Positions 7,488 to 13,328 of a stretch of DNA of 16,837 bases are shown here, one piece after another (position 1 is the first letter of the stretch; the number at the start of each line of letters is the position of its first letter). A program made the position numbers and the translations under genes. The notes beneath the pieces are model-generated. The model was not told the DNA's origin, ran no database searches, and worked only from the letters and a program-made list of their open reading frames with translations. The DNA is taken from the NCBI GenBank assembly GCA_051745085.1, contig JBNJDR010000041.1, positions 1 through 16,837 on the forward strand, written 5' to 3'. This DNA is from Halonatronomonas sp051745085 (GTDB taxonomy: Bacteria; Bacillota; Halanaerobiia; Halanaerobiales; Halarsenatibacteraceae).

Positions 7488-8366
7488 TTATAATTCAAGC
7501 TTCACAAAGTCTTCTGGATTTAAAAATATTCGGTTATAGGAGAGAGACCAGTGGAGATGTGGTCCTGTAGAAAAACCAGTAGAACCTACTAAGCCTATCG
7601 TTTCTCCCTGTTCTACGATATCCCCTGCGGATACTTCTAATGCACTTAGATGGAGATAAGAGGAATATATATTCCAACCGTGATCAATAATTATCGTTTT
7701 ACCTGTAGCCAATAAATCTGCTGCTAAAGTCACTTTACCTCGGTTTGCTGCAGCCACGGGAGAACCGGTCGGGGCAGCGATATCGATACCGTTATGGCGG
7801 TTAGCCATTTTTTCATTATGATAGCGGGTGGCTCCGAAACTGGTTGTTACCCGGCCTTCCAGGGGCCAGATGAACGGCTCGTTCCAATATCTTGTAGAGG
7901 TAGTGCCAGCCCTTGCTTGTTTGACTAATTTTTGATCTCTTTCTAATCTAGCCTGGCGGTTGGGATCGGAAGGCCTAACTAATTCTTCCTGCTCTTCACT
8001 AACGGTCAAGTAACTTTCTTCAAACTTTCCAGGTAAAAGGGTTACATCTTCTTTTAACCAGGTTCTACCCCGACTATCGACGATGGTCAGGGTGTAATCA
8101 CCCGAGTTCCACCAGTAGGAAAGCGGCAAAACAGCGTAACTATTTTCTTCTTCTTGATAAAAAGGAAAGCTGGCTCCGTTAATTAAAATTTCTCCTCCAG
8201 CAAGGTCGGAATGAGCCTCAATTGTAATTAGGCTGCCCTGGGCTGCGCGGGAGCTACTCAATTCTACATCAACTGTCTCAGCCTTTGCGCCGATCAGTAA
8301 AATACTTATTAGAAAAGCCGTAATCAATAAAGTGCTCTTTACTCTTAATCTACTATTGGTGGCCAT
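7488..8366 (-). CDS. Secreted M23-family (LytM-type) metallopeptidase
   Basis: A 292-residue exported protein with a Zn-dependent endopeptidase domain of the kind that cuts peptidoglycan cross-bridges. Seen: basic N-terminus, hydrophobic core (12-27) and probable cleavage after AKA (29). A beta-rich, Ig-like region (about 31-115) and a charged linker (120-155) precede the catalytic domain (about 165-290). Zinc ligands and catalytic residues are intact: H191 and D195 in HNGIDIAAPTGSPV, H239 in YSSYLHLSAL, and H270/H272 in STGPHLHW. Start ATG at 8366 has GAAAGGA upstream. It is divergent from the YbjQ gene; ychF lies 90 bp downstream with a promoter of its own. The target could be cell-wall turnover or activation of amidases; nothing here decides that. 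Confidence 0.93.
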   Translation of the reverse strand: MATNSRLRVKSTLLITAFLISILLIGAKAETVDVELSSSRAAQGSLITIEAHSDLAGGEILINGASFPFYQEEENSYAVLPLSYWWNSGDYTLTIVDSRGRTWLKEDVTLLPGKFEESYLTVSEEQEELVRPSDPNRQARLERDQKLVKQARAGTTSTRYWNEPFIWPLEGRVTTSFGATRYHNEKMANRHNGIDIAAPTGSPVAAANRGKVTLAADLLATGKTIIIDHGWNIYSSYLHLSALEVSAGDIVEQGETIGLVGSTGFSTGPHLHWSLSYNRIFLNPEDFVKLEL

Positions 8367-8448
8367 CGTTTCAAATCCTTTCTTAAATGAAGGTATTTTA
8401 AATTTGATAAAGAATTAATCTTTATAAGGATATTTAGTAAGAACTTTA

Positions 8449-8477
8449 TTTATATTTTACTTTGTTATAACTATAAA
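8449..8477 (+). promoter_or_regulatory. Candidate promoter for the YbjQ-chromate transporter pair
   Basis: TTTATA, a 17-bp spacer and TATAAA in the 142-bp AT-rich divergent region. Both boxes are one or two bases off consensus, and an overlapping TATAAC at 8466 is an equal rival. The position fits, about 32 bp before the YbjQ start. No clear promoter for the divergent M23 gene stands out in the same region. Confidence 0.3.
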
Positions 8478-8508
8478 TACAAGACAAGTAAGGAAAGAGG
8501 GGGATATT

Positions 8509-8811
8509 ATGTTATTAACAACCACTGATTTAAAAAGAGATTACGAAGCGCTGGGGATGGTTAGAGGAAGTAAGATGGAGGCCGTTCATTTAGGGAAAGA
8601 TATCGTGGCCGGACTGCGCAAATTATTCGGAGGAGATGTCAAAGAATATTCTGGTCTGTTAGTTGAAGCTAGAGATAATGCAATCGCCGAGATGATGGCT
8701 GAGGCAGAGGAAATGGGTGCTGATGCTGTGATAGGGGTACGGTTTGCTACTTCTACTATTACCTCTGGTGCTGCTGAAGTAGTTGCCTATGGTACGGCAG
8801 TAAAGTTTTAG
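8509..8811 (+). CDS. YbjQ-family (UPF0145) protein
   Basis: A 100-residue cytosolic protein of the YbjQ family, which forms oligomers and is annotated as putative heavy-metal binding; no firm biochemical role is known. Seen: TTTDL at the N-terminus, LGMVRGSKMEAVHLGKDIVA (15-34), LRKLFGGDVKEYSGLLVEAR (36-55), MGADAVIGVRF (69-79) and the closing EVVAYGTAVKF, all in the family's order and at full length. A G-rich Shine-Dalgarno (AGAGGGGG) is about 5 nt before the ATG. The chromate-transporter-family gene begins 9 bp after its stop, so the two are almost certainly co-translated. The pairing hints at metal or oxyanion handling, which is inference. Confidence 0.9.
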   Translation: MLLTTTDLKRDYEALGMVRGSKMEAVHLGKDIVAGLRKLFGGDVKEYSGLLVEARDNAIAEMMAEAEEMGADAVIGVRFATSTITSGAAEVVAYGTAVKF

Positions 8812-8820
8812 GTGGTATAA

Positions 8821-9339
8821 GTGATTTTGTTAAAATTATTCACAGCCTTCTTTAGAGTAGGAGCATTGAGTATCGGGGGTGGTTATGTTTTATATCCTTT
8901 AATTGAAAAAGAAGTGGTACATAATTATCACTGGCTTACAGGTGAAGAATTCGTGGAATTCACCGGGATAATGCAGGGAATTCCCGGAGCAATTTCAATC
9001 AAATACGCTACATTAACCGGTTATAGGACAGCAGGGGTACCAGGAGTTCTGGCGGCCAATTTAGGGGTTATTCTTCCTCCGGCGATAATTATTATTTTAT
9101 TGATATCTCTTATGACCCAACTTCGGGATTCGCCTTATTTTTCTAGCTTTCTTAAAGGGATTTCTTTTGCTACGGTAGGTTTGATAGGATATTTTCTGTA
9201 TAATTCAGGGAACGTTCTTGACTGGAACGTTACGGGAGGCATCATTACGGCAGGAGTATTTTTATTGTTGCTTTTAACGTCGCTTCACCCGGGAGTGGTA
9301 ATTATTGCTGCCGGCTTGTTTGGAATATTTTTGTTTTAG
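8821..9339 (+). CDS. Half-size chromate transporter (CHR) family protein
   Basis: A 172-residue inner-membrane protein matching one CHR domain. Full-size ChrA proteins carry two such domains, while half-size versions usually occur as adjacent pairs with opposite topology. Seen: FFRVGALSIGGGYVLYPLIE (11-30), HWLTGEEFVEFTGIMQGIPG (37-56), SIKYATLTGYRTAGVPG (59-75), AANLGVILPPAIII (78-91), then three further hydrophobic segments with a C-terminus of pure hydrophobic residues. GTG start at 8821 with AGGTGG just upstream. No second CHR gene is beside it; a terminator follows at once. It may work as a homodimer or with a partner elsewhere. The transported ion is not certain: chromate/sulfate is the family label only. 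Confidence 0.88.
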   Translation: MILLKLFTAFFRVGALSIGGGYVLYPLIEKEVVHNYHWLTGEEFVEFTGIMQGIPGAISIKYATLTGYRTAGVPGVLAANLGVILPPAIIIILLISLMTQLRDSPYFSSFLKGISFATVGLIGYFLYNSGNVLDWNVTGGIITAGVFLLLLLTSLHPGVVIIAAGLFGIFLF

Positions 9340-9344
9340 CAATT

Positions 9345-9385
9345 AAAATTGGGATCACATCATTTGATGTGATCCCAATTTTTTT
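9345..9385. terminator. Shared terminator, long perfect hairpin
   Basis: AAAATTGGGATCACATCA (9345-9362) and TGATGTGATCCCAATTTT (9365-9382) form an uninterrupted 18-bp stem with a two-base centre. The T tract runs to 9385 on the plus strand, ending the chromate transporter message. On the minus strand it starts 4 bp after the C39-like gene stop and has a shorter U tail. An 11-base block of the stem recurs in the 5' leader of the C39-like gene. Confidence 0.9.
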
Positions 9386-9386
9386 A

Positions 9387-10040
9387 TTAAACCGAGTGTT
9401 CGCTGTTTGGTTTTTCTACCGTAATAAATAACTGAGAGAAGAAAGGAAGATTATTTTCCCAAATCTTTGTGAATTCGTTTGTGCTGAATGTTTTATTTCC
9501 GGGATTTTCTCTAGCCACTAAAGCCGGTCCAGCTTCTGGGTCGTAAAAATACATTTCATCTTTTTCATTATTATACCCAACTAAAACCATGTAATGCTGC
9601 CATTTGAGGCCTTCTCCTACCAGGACTATAACCGGTATCTGCTGAGATGAAAAATATTTGATCTCTTCCAGTCCGCCGGTTCTTGCTGTGGCCAGCAAAT
9701 TATTTTTTTGAAAATGGGAAAGAAGTTTATGCGGGGGTACTCCGATATCAAAGGGCAGATTGTATGCCATTTCTTTGTATATTTGGGTTCCAGCTGCCGG
9801 TTGACCGTAATAACGTCTAATAAAGGCTGCTGCGTAGCCAGAACACATATTGTATCCCTGTTTATCAAAACTATTCGTTTCCAGATCTAAATTTAAACTA
9901 TAATTATCTGGATTAAGGACGTTCATGCCCAGATGAGTGGACGTTGGTAGATAGTTTTCTAAAGATAACATTGGAGCTGATAAAGCTCCAATGAAGATTA
10001 GAGCCGCAATAATGGGCAAAGTCACTAGAAATTTAAACAC
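9387..10040 (-). CDS. Membrane-anchored or secreted C39-like cysteine peptidase
   Basis: A papain-like cysteine peptidase of Peptidase_C39-like type with an N-terminal hydrophobic segment (signal peptide or anchor). An ATG at 10055 opens a 222-residue frame, but its first bases, ATGGAGGTG, are themselves a Shine-Dalgarno (10053-10047) placed 6 nt before GTG at 10040. I therefore choose GTG, giving 217 residues starting MFKFLVTLP. In the longer numbering the active site is complete: Q66 (oxyanion) and C71 in DKQGYNMCSGYAAAF, H154 in WQHYMVLVGYN and D172 in YFYDPEAG. There is no ABC exporter beside it, so it is not the usual bacteriocin-processing C39 domain fused to a transporter; it may act outside the cell on unknown proteins. 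It has a near-consensus promoter. Confidence 0.85.
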   Translation of the reverse strand: MFKFLVTLPIIAALIFIGALSAPMLSLENYLPTSTHLGMNVLNPDNYSLNLDLETNSFDKQGYNMCSGYAAAFIRRYYGQPAAGTQIYKEMAYNLPFDIGVPPHKLLSHFQKNNLLATARTGGLEEIKYFSSQQIPVIVLVGEGLKWQHYMVLVGYNNEKDEMYFYDPEAGPALVARENPGNKTFSTNEFTKIWENNLPFFSQLFITVEKPNSEHSV

Positions 10041-10067
10041 CAGCAACACCTCCATATTACAAATTGA

Positions 10068-10094
10068 TCACATCATCTTCACACTTTTATCACA
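10068..10094 (-). repeat. Three TGTGA motifs in 11-bp phase (possible operator)
   Basis: On the minus strand TGTGA occurs three times at exactly 11-bp steps (plus-strand TCACA at 10068, 10079 and 10090). The block begins near the expected transcription start and covers the first ~25 nt of the leader of the C39-like gene. One-helical-turn spacing puts all copies on one DNA face, as expected for a regulator binding site, but no regulator is identified. Confidence 0.5.
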
Positions 10095-10097
10095 TTT

Positions 10098-10126
10098 ATT
10101 ATAACATTTATTTTACTAAATAGCAA
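10098..10126 (-). promoter_or_regulatory. Near-consensus sigma-A promoter of the C39-like gene
   Basis: TTGCTA (10126-10121), a 17-bp spacer and a perfect TATAAT (10103-10098) on the minus strand. It lies directly after the argH stop, with no clear terminator between, so some read-through from argGH into this gene is also possible. Confidence 0.75.
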
Positions 10127-10136
10127 TATATTAGGT

Positions 10137-11537
10137 TTACGCTTCTGATTCCAACCATTTGGTTAACTTTTCGATTTGCTCGGTAGTCCTTTTGGGAGCC
10201 GGTCCACCGTAAATATCTCTCCGCGCTATAGCGTTTTTTAAATCCAGCCAATCGTATATATCTTCTTCGAACTTAACTTTTTCGTCTTCCACGAAGTTAT
10301 TTAAGCTAGCTAAATTAAGCTCTTCCAATTTAATTTTATTCTCAACAGCGGTATTTACTATTTTACCGGCTATTTCATGGGCACGTCTAAACGCCACGCC
10401 TTTGTCAGCCAGGTAATCTGCTATCTCTGTAGCATTTAAAAACCCTCTTGAAGCAGCCTGGGCCATCTTATCACGCTGAAAAGAAATAGCTTCTAAAAAG
10501 TCAGGTAAGATTTCCAAAACTTCCTGGAGGGTTTTAACTGTATCAAAAAGACCTTCTTTATCTTCCTGAAGGTCTTTATTGTAAGCCAGAGGGAGTCCCT
10601 TTAAAGTCATAGCCAGCCCTGCCTGGTTTCCAAGCACCCTCCCTGTTTTACCTCTGATTAATTCAGCGACGTCGGGATTTTTCTTCTGCGGCATGATGCT
10701 GCTCCCGGTGGACATCTCATCATCAATTTCGATAAATCCTACTTCCTGGCTGTTCCAGAAAATAATTTCTTCGGCCAGGCTGCTTAGGTGTAACATTATA
10801 TTCACTGCTGTTCCCTGAAAATCCAGGACAAAATCTCTGTCGCTAACAGAGTCTAATGAGTTGGCGGTGGGACCTGTAAACTCCAGCTCTTTAGCGGTCA
10901 TTTCTCTATCTAAAGGAAATGTGCTGCCTGCTAAAGCCCCCGCCCCTAAAGGGGAGAAGTTATGCCGGTCTATACAATCCTGTAATTTCTCGTAATCCCG
11001 CTTTAGCTTCCAGGCGTAAGCCAGAAGGTGATGGGCCAGCGTGATCGGCTGAGCTGCCTGCATATGCGTATAGCCGGGCATAATTGTATCTTTTTCTTGC
11101 TCAGCTAGAGTAATTAAAGTTTTGATTACCTCTAAGAGCAGGTCGGCAATTTCATCGCTGTTATCTTTGAGATATAGTTTGATATCCAGGGCCACCTGGT
11201 CGTTTCGGCTCCGACCAGTATGCAGCTTACCGGCAGCTTCACCGATTTCTTCAGTGAGAAGTTCCTCCACTAAACTATGGATATCTTCTGCCTGAAAGGG
11301 AACTCCTTTTTTTGCTTTCATTGTGTCCGTTATTTTTACTTCGACCTGGTTAAGTCCGGATAGGATAGTTTCTTTTTCTTCTTTGGAGATAATATCAACT
11401 TCAGCCAGCATCTTGACGTGGGCCCGGCTGCCAGCAATATCATATTGATACAGCTCTATGTCAAAAGGAAGTGATGAATTAAAGCTATCCAGTTTTTCTG
11501 ATGGCCCAGACTTGAACCGGCCTCCCCATAGTTTCAT
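10137..11537 (-). CDS. argH: Argininosuccinate lyase
   Basis: A 466-residue cytosolic enzyme that splits argininosuccinate into arginine and fumarate, the last step of arginine synthesis. Seen: N-terminal KLWGGRF, HTGRSRNDQVALD (106-118), GYTHMQAAQP (155-164), SPLGAGALAGSTFPLDR (195-211), and the superfamily signature STGSSIMPQKKNPD (276-289) holding the catalytic serine on its mobile loop. The C-terminal domain begins around 365 and includes ATEIADYLADKGVAFRRAHE. Length is typical. It starts 24 bp after argG, with a GAAGGGGATG site upstream of the ATG, and is expressed from the argG promoter and its leader controls. Confidence 0.98.
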   Translation of the reverse strand: MKLWGGRFKSGPSEKLDSFNSSLPFDIELYQYDIAGSRAHVKMLAEVDIISKEEKETILSGLNQVEVKITDTMKAKKGVPFQAEDIHSLVEELLTEEIGEAAGKLHTGRSRNDQVALDIKLYLKDNSDEIADLLLEVIKTLITLAEQEKDTIMPGYTHMQAAQPITLAHHLLAYAWKLKRDYEKLQDCIDRHNFSPLGAGALAGSTFPLDREMTAKELEFTGPTANSLDSVSDRDFVLDFQGTAVNIMLHLSSLAEEIIFWNSQEVGFIEIDDEMSTGSSIMPQKKNPDVAELIRGKTGRVLGNQAGLAMTLKGLPLAYNKDLQEDKEGLFDTVKTLQEVLEILPDFLEAISFQRDKMAQAASRGFLNATEIADYLADKGVAFRRAHEIAGKIVNTAVENKIKLEELNLASLNNFVEDEKVKFEEDIYDWLDLKNAIARRDIYGGPAPKRTTEQIEKLTKWLESEA

Positions 11538-11561
11538 TATATCTTCATCCCCTTCGTTAGC

Positions 11562-12836
11562 TTATTTGGCCTGACTTGTGAGATAAGGCATCTCATTTTG
11601 CTTTTTTGAGTTACTTCTTTTTGCCTGTCCGGCAGTCTGCAGAGGTAACGACCATAATTTGATAAAACCAGGAGCTGCTTCATGCTGGAAGGTATCGTTT
11701 TCATCGTAAGTGGCTAAACCAGCATCGTAAAGAGATTCAACTGACTTTCTACCTACAACCTGACATTGACCTTTATATAATTTCAATTTAACTTCTCCGG
11801 TAATTTGAGCCTGAAAACTGGAGAAGAAAGACTGCAGCGCTTCTCTTAACTGGGAAAACCAGAGCCCGTAATAGACCAGTTCACTATATTTTGGAGCGAT
11901 GCTCTCTTGATAATGCATGGTTTCCCGCTCCAATACCAGAGAAGAGAGGTCTTTGTGGGCCTGCATGAGAATAGTTGCCGCTGGAGCTTCGTAGATCTCC
12001 CTGGATTTAATCCCGACCAATCTATTTTCTACCAGATCAATTCTCCCGATTCCATAAGTTGAACCGATTTGGTTAACTTTTTCTACTAACTTTAGCGAAC
12101 TCATCTGCTGACCATTGAGCGAGATCGGGTTGCCTTCCTTAAAGCCGATAGTTAAATAAGTTGGACTTGCTGGAGTTTCATCAATATCATTTGTCCACTG
12201 GTATGCATCAGCGGGCGGCTCCTGCCAGGGATCTTCCAACTGGCCGCATTCTACGCTTATACCCCAGATGTTCTCATCGATACTGTAAGGGGAATCACTG
12301 GTGGCTTTTACTGGAATGTTGTGCTTTTTGGCATATTCAATTTCTTTATCCCGACTGGTAAAGCCCCAGTCCCTGAGGGGAGCGATCACTTCCAGTTTTG
12401 GATTTAAGGCAGCGAAGGTGGTTTCGAACCTGACTTGATCATTGCCTTTTCCGGTACAGCCGTGGGCCACTGCATCTGCTCCAGTTTTTGCTGCGGCGGC
12501 TACCATCTTGCTGGCGATCAAGGGCCTGGCTAGAGCGGTGGCCAGGGGATATTTGCCTTCATAAAGAGCTCCAGCCTGCAGAGCAGGGAAGACGTAGTCG
12601 TTGATGAATTCAGATTTTAAATCCTCGATTATAACTTCACTGGCCCCGGTGGCGAGAGCTTTTTGCTTGAGTGTTTCTTTGTCCAGATCCTGCTGGCCGA
12701 CATCGGCCGTATAAGTGACTATCTCTGCCTGATACTTTTCTTTCAACCACTGAATGGCTACAGAGGTATCCAGTCCACCTGAATAAGCAAGTACAATTTT
12801 CTCTATCTTTTTAGTATTATTTTTAATATTTTCCAT
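11562..12836 (-). CDS. argG: Argininosuccinate synthase
   Basis: A 424-residue cytosolic ATP-dependent ligase joining citrulline and aspartate into argininosuccinate. Seen: the PP-loop VLAYSGGLDTSVAIQWL (15-31), a YTADVGQ block (42-48), ALARPLIASKMVAAA (101-115), AHGCTGKGNDQVRFE (123-137) and the conserved C-terminal domain ending FIKLWSLPL. About twenty mainly polar residues follow that point, a short extra tail compared with usual ~400-residue bacterial ArgG. ATG 12836 is chosen because GAGGAGG lies 7 nt upstream and the PP-loop falls at the expected distance. argH follows 24 bp later; the carbamoyl and ornithine steps are not in the window. Control is by the T-box, leader peptide and hairpins upstream. 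Confidence 0.98.
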   Translation of the reverse strand: MENIKNNTKKIEKIVLAYSGGLDTSVAIQWLKEKYQAEIVTYTADVGQQDLDKETLKQKALATGASEVIIEDLKSEFINDYVFPALQAGALYEGKYPLATALARPLIASKMVAAAAKTGADAVAHGCTGKGNDQVRFETTFAALNPKLEVIAPLRDWGFTSRDKEIEYAKKHNIPVKATSDSPYSIDENIWGISVECGQLEDPWQEPPADAYQWTNDIDETPASPTYLTIGFKEGNPISLNGQQMSSLKLVEKVNQIGSTYGIGRIDLVENRLVGIKSREIYEAPAATILMQAHKDLSSLVLERETMHYQESIAPKYSELVYYGLWFSQLREALQSFFSSFQAQITGEVKLKLYKGQCQVVGRKSVESLYDAGLATYDENDTFQHEAAPGFIKLWSLPLQTAGQAKRSNSKKQNEMPYLTSQAK

Positions 12837-12839
12837 GGT

Positions 12840-12928
12840 TAAACCTCCTCAAGGTTTATGATAAACTCATTTTTGTTGTTTGATTCATAATTCTTAGTTT
12901 TTCTTTGATTTAATTGGATGAGTTTATC
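12840..12928 (-). promoter_or_regulatory. Putative argG translational attenuator (11-bp long-range stem plus Shine-Dalgarno hairpin)
   Basis: In the minus-strand RNA, GATAAACTCAT (12928-12918), which contains the leader-peptide stop codon, is perfectly complementary to ATGAGTTTATC (12870-12860) across a 47-nt A-rich loop. One base further, TAAACCT (12858-12852) pairs with AGGTTTA (12846-12840) around TGAGG; this hairpin holds the argG Shine-Dalgarno GAGGAGG (12850-12844). There is no U tract, so control of translation rather than termination is the natural reading. GTTT inside the right arm could alternatively pair with AAAC of the second hairpin, giving a weak switch. The pairings are seen; the mechanism is inferred. 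Confidence 0.55.
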
Positions 12929-12956
12929 GTCGTCGGCTCTTCCTTATAATAACCAT
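12924..12956 (-). CDS. Arginine-rich leader peptide MVIIRKSRRR
   Basis: A 10-codon ORF between the T-box terminator and argG. It has an AAAAGGAG Shine-Dalgarno (12973-12966), a 9-nt spacing to ATG at 12956 and a TAA stop at 12926-12924. Four of ten residues are arginine, with codons AGG, CGA, CGA, CGA; the three CGA directly precede the stop. An in-frame ATG three codons earlier touches the Shine-Dalgarno and is a poorer start. The start codon is the centre of a 14-bp palindrome (12949-12962). The stop lies in the left arm of the 11-bp stem next to argG. This is the usual layout of a ribosome-stalling attenuator for an amino-acid operon; function is inferred from arginine content, position and pairing. 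Confidence 0.65.
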   Translation of the reverse strand: MVIIRKSRRR

Positions 12957-12978
12957 GGTTATCATCTCCTTTTGCATT

Positions 12979-13023
12979 AAAAAATCCCCGCCCCTTGTTA
13001 GTAACTAACAAGAGACGGGGATT
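12979..13023 (-). terminator. T-box-controlled intrinsic terminator
   Basis: Two 19-base arms (12983-13001 and 13005-13023) form a long stem with a TAC loop, followed on the minus strand by six U. Two positions pair only as G-U in the minus-strand RNA and would be mismatches on the other strand, confirming the direction. Its 5' arm begins just after the T-box sequence, as required for competition with an antiterminator. Confidence 0.93.
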
Positions 13024-13285
13024 GTATAATCTCCGCGGTACCACTCTAAATTGACGGCCAATCAAAAAGATCGGCGATCCTCTCAACCCTGTAACGCCGG
13101 TGAAGCGACTCTGGCTACAAGTAATAACTTCTGACCAGAACATCTCCCAGGTGCGGTTCACTCTGATGGCTTTCCCGGCTCTCACCAAATCCGGTTCGCT
13201 GTATCCACCTTTTCAGACCTACTCTCCTGATCAACGATTTTACTGCTGGAATAATTCCCGTATTTTTTAATTGTTTTATTTATTG
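12979..13285 (-). promoter_or_regulatory. Arginine-specific T-box riboswitch controlling argGH
   Basis: A tRNA-sensing leader: uncharged tRNA bound to Stem I and to the T-box stabilises an antiterminator and lets argGH be transcribed. Seen: the T-box GAGTGGTACCGCGG (13046-13033), whose UGGU would pair with an NCCA end carrying A or G as discriminator. Stem I has GTTGATCA and GAGAGTA on its 5' side, distal T-loop parts GCGAACCGG and GGTGAGAGCCGGG (13200-13174), and GAACCGCACCTGGGAG on its 3' side. Laid against the family pattern GAAN-codon-NCC, the specifier is CGC (13155-13153), an arginine codon, agreeing with the genes controlled. The lower stem GATCAG/CTGGTC also pairs. Specifier assignment is by pattern, not by covariance. 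Confidence 0.93.
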
Positions 13286-13291
13286 CTTTTT

Positions 13292-13320
13292 ATTATACCC
13301 CACTCTTAATAAAATTGCAA
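13292..13320 (-). promoter_or_regulatory. Near-consensus promoter of the argGH leader
   Basis: TTGCAA (13320-13315), a 17-bp spacer and a perfect TATAAT (13297-13292), with transcription expected near 13285, just before Stem I of the T-box. It starts only 8 bp after the stop of the upstream permease gene, with no terminator in between. Confidence 0.85.
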
Positions 13321-13328
13321 ATTATTTT

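Noticed and set aside
9626..9890. Short open frames on both strands inside the C39-like gene
   Set aside because: Shadows of the real frame, which has the complete catalytic residues; no initiation signals.
10056..10136. A terminator after argH
   Set aside because: No hairpin followed by a U tract is visible on the minus strand here; the stretch is taken up by the promoter of the next gene and the TGTGA repeats.
12856..12888. A second 10-codon minus-strand ORF (MNQTTKMSLS) between the arginine leader peptide and argG
   Set aside because: No Shine-Dalgarno, no arginine codons, and it lies in an A-rich loop and the right arm of the inverted repeat; probably chance.
12910..13188. A 92-codon minus-strand open frame upstream of argG
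   Set aside because: It covers Stem I, the T-box and the terminator; its sequence is explained by conserved RNA structure, it has no good ribosome binding site, and its frame differs from that of the leader peptide.
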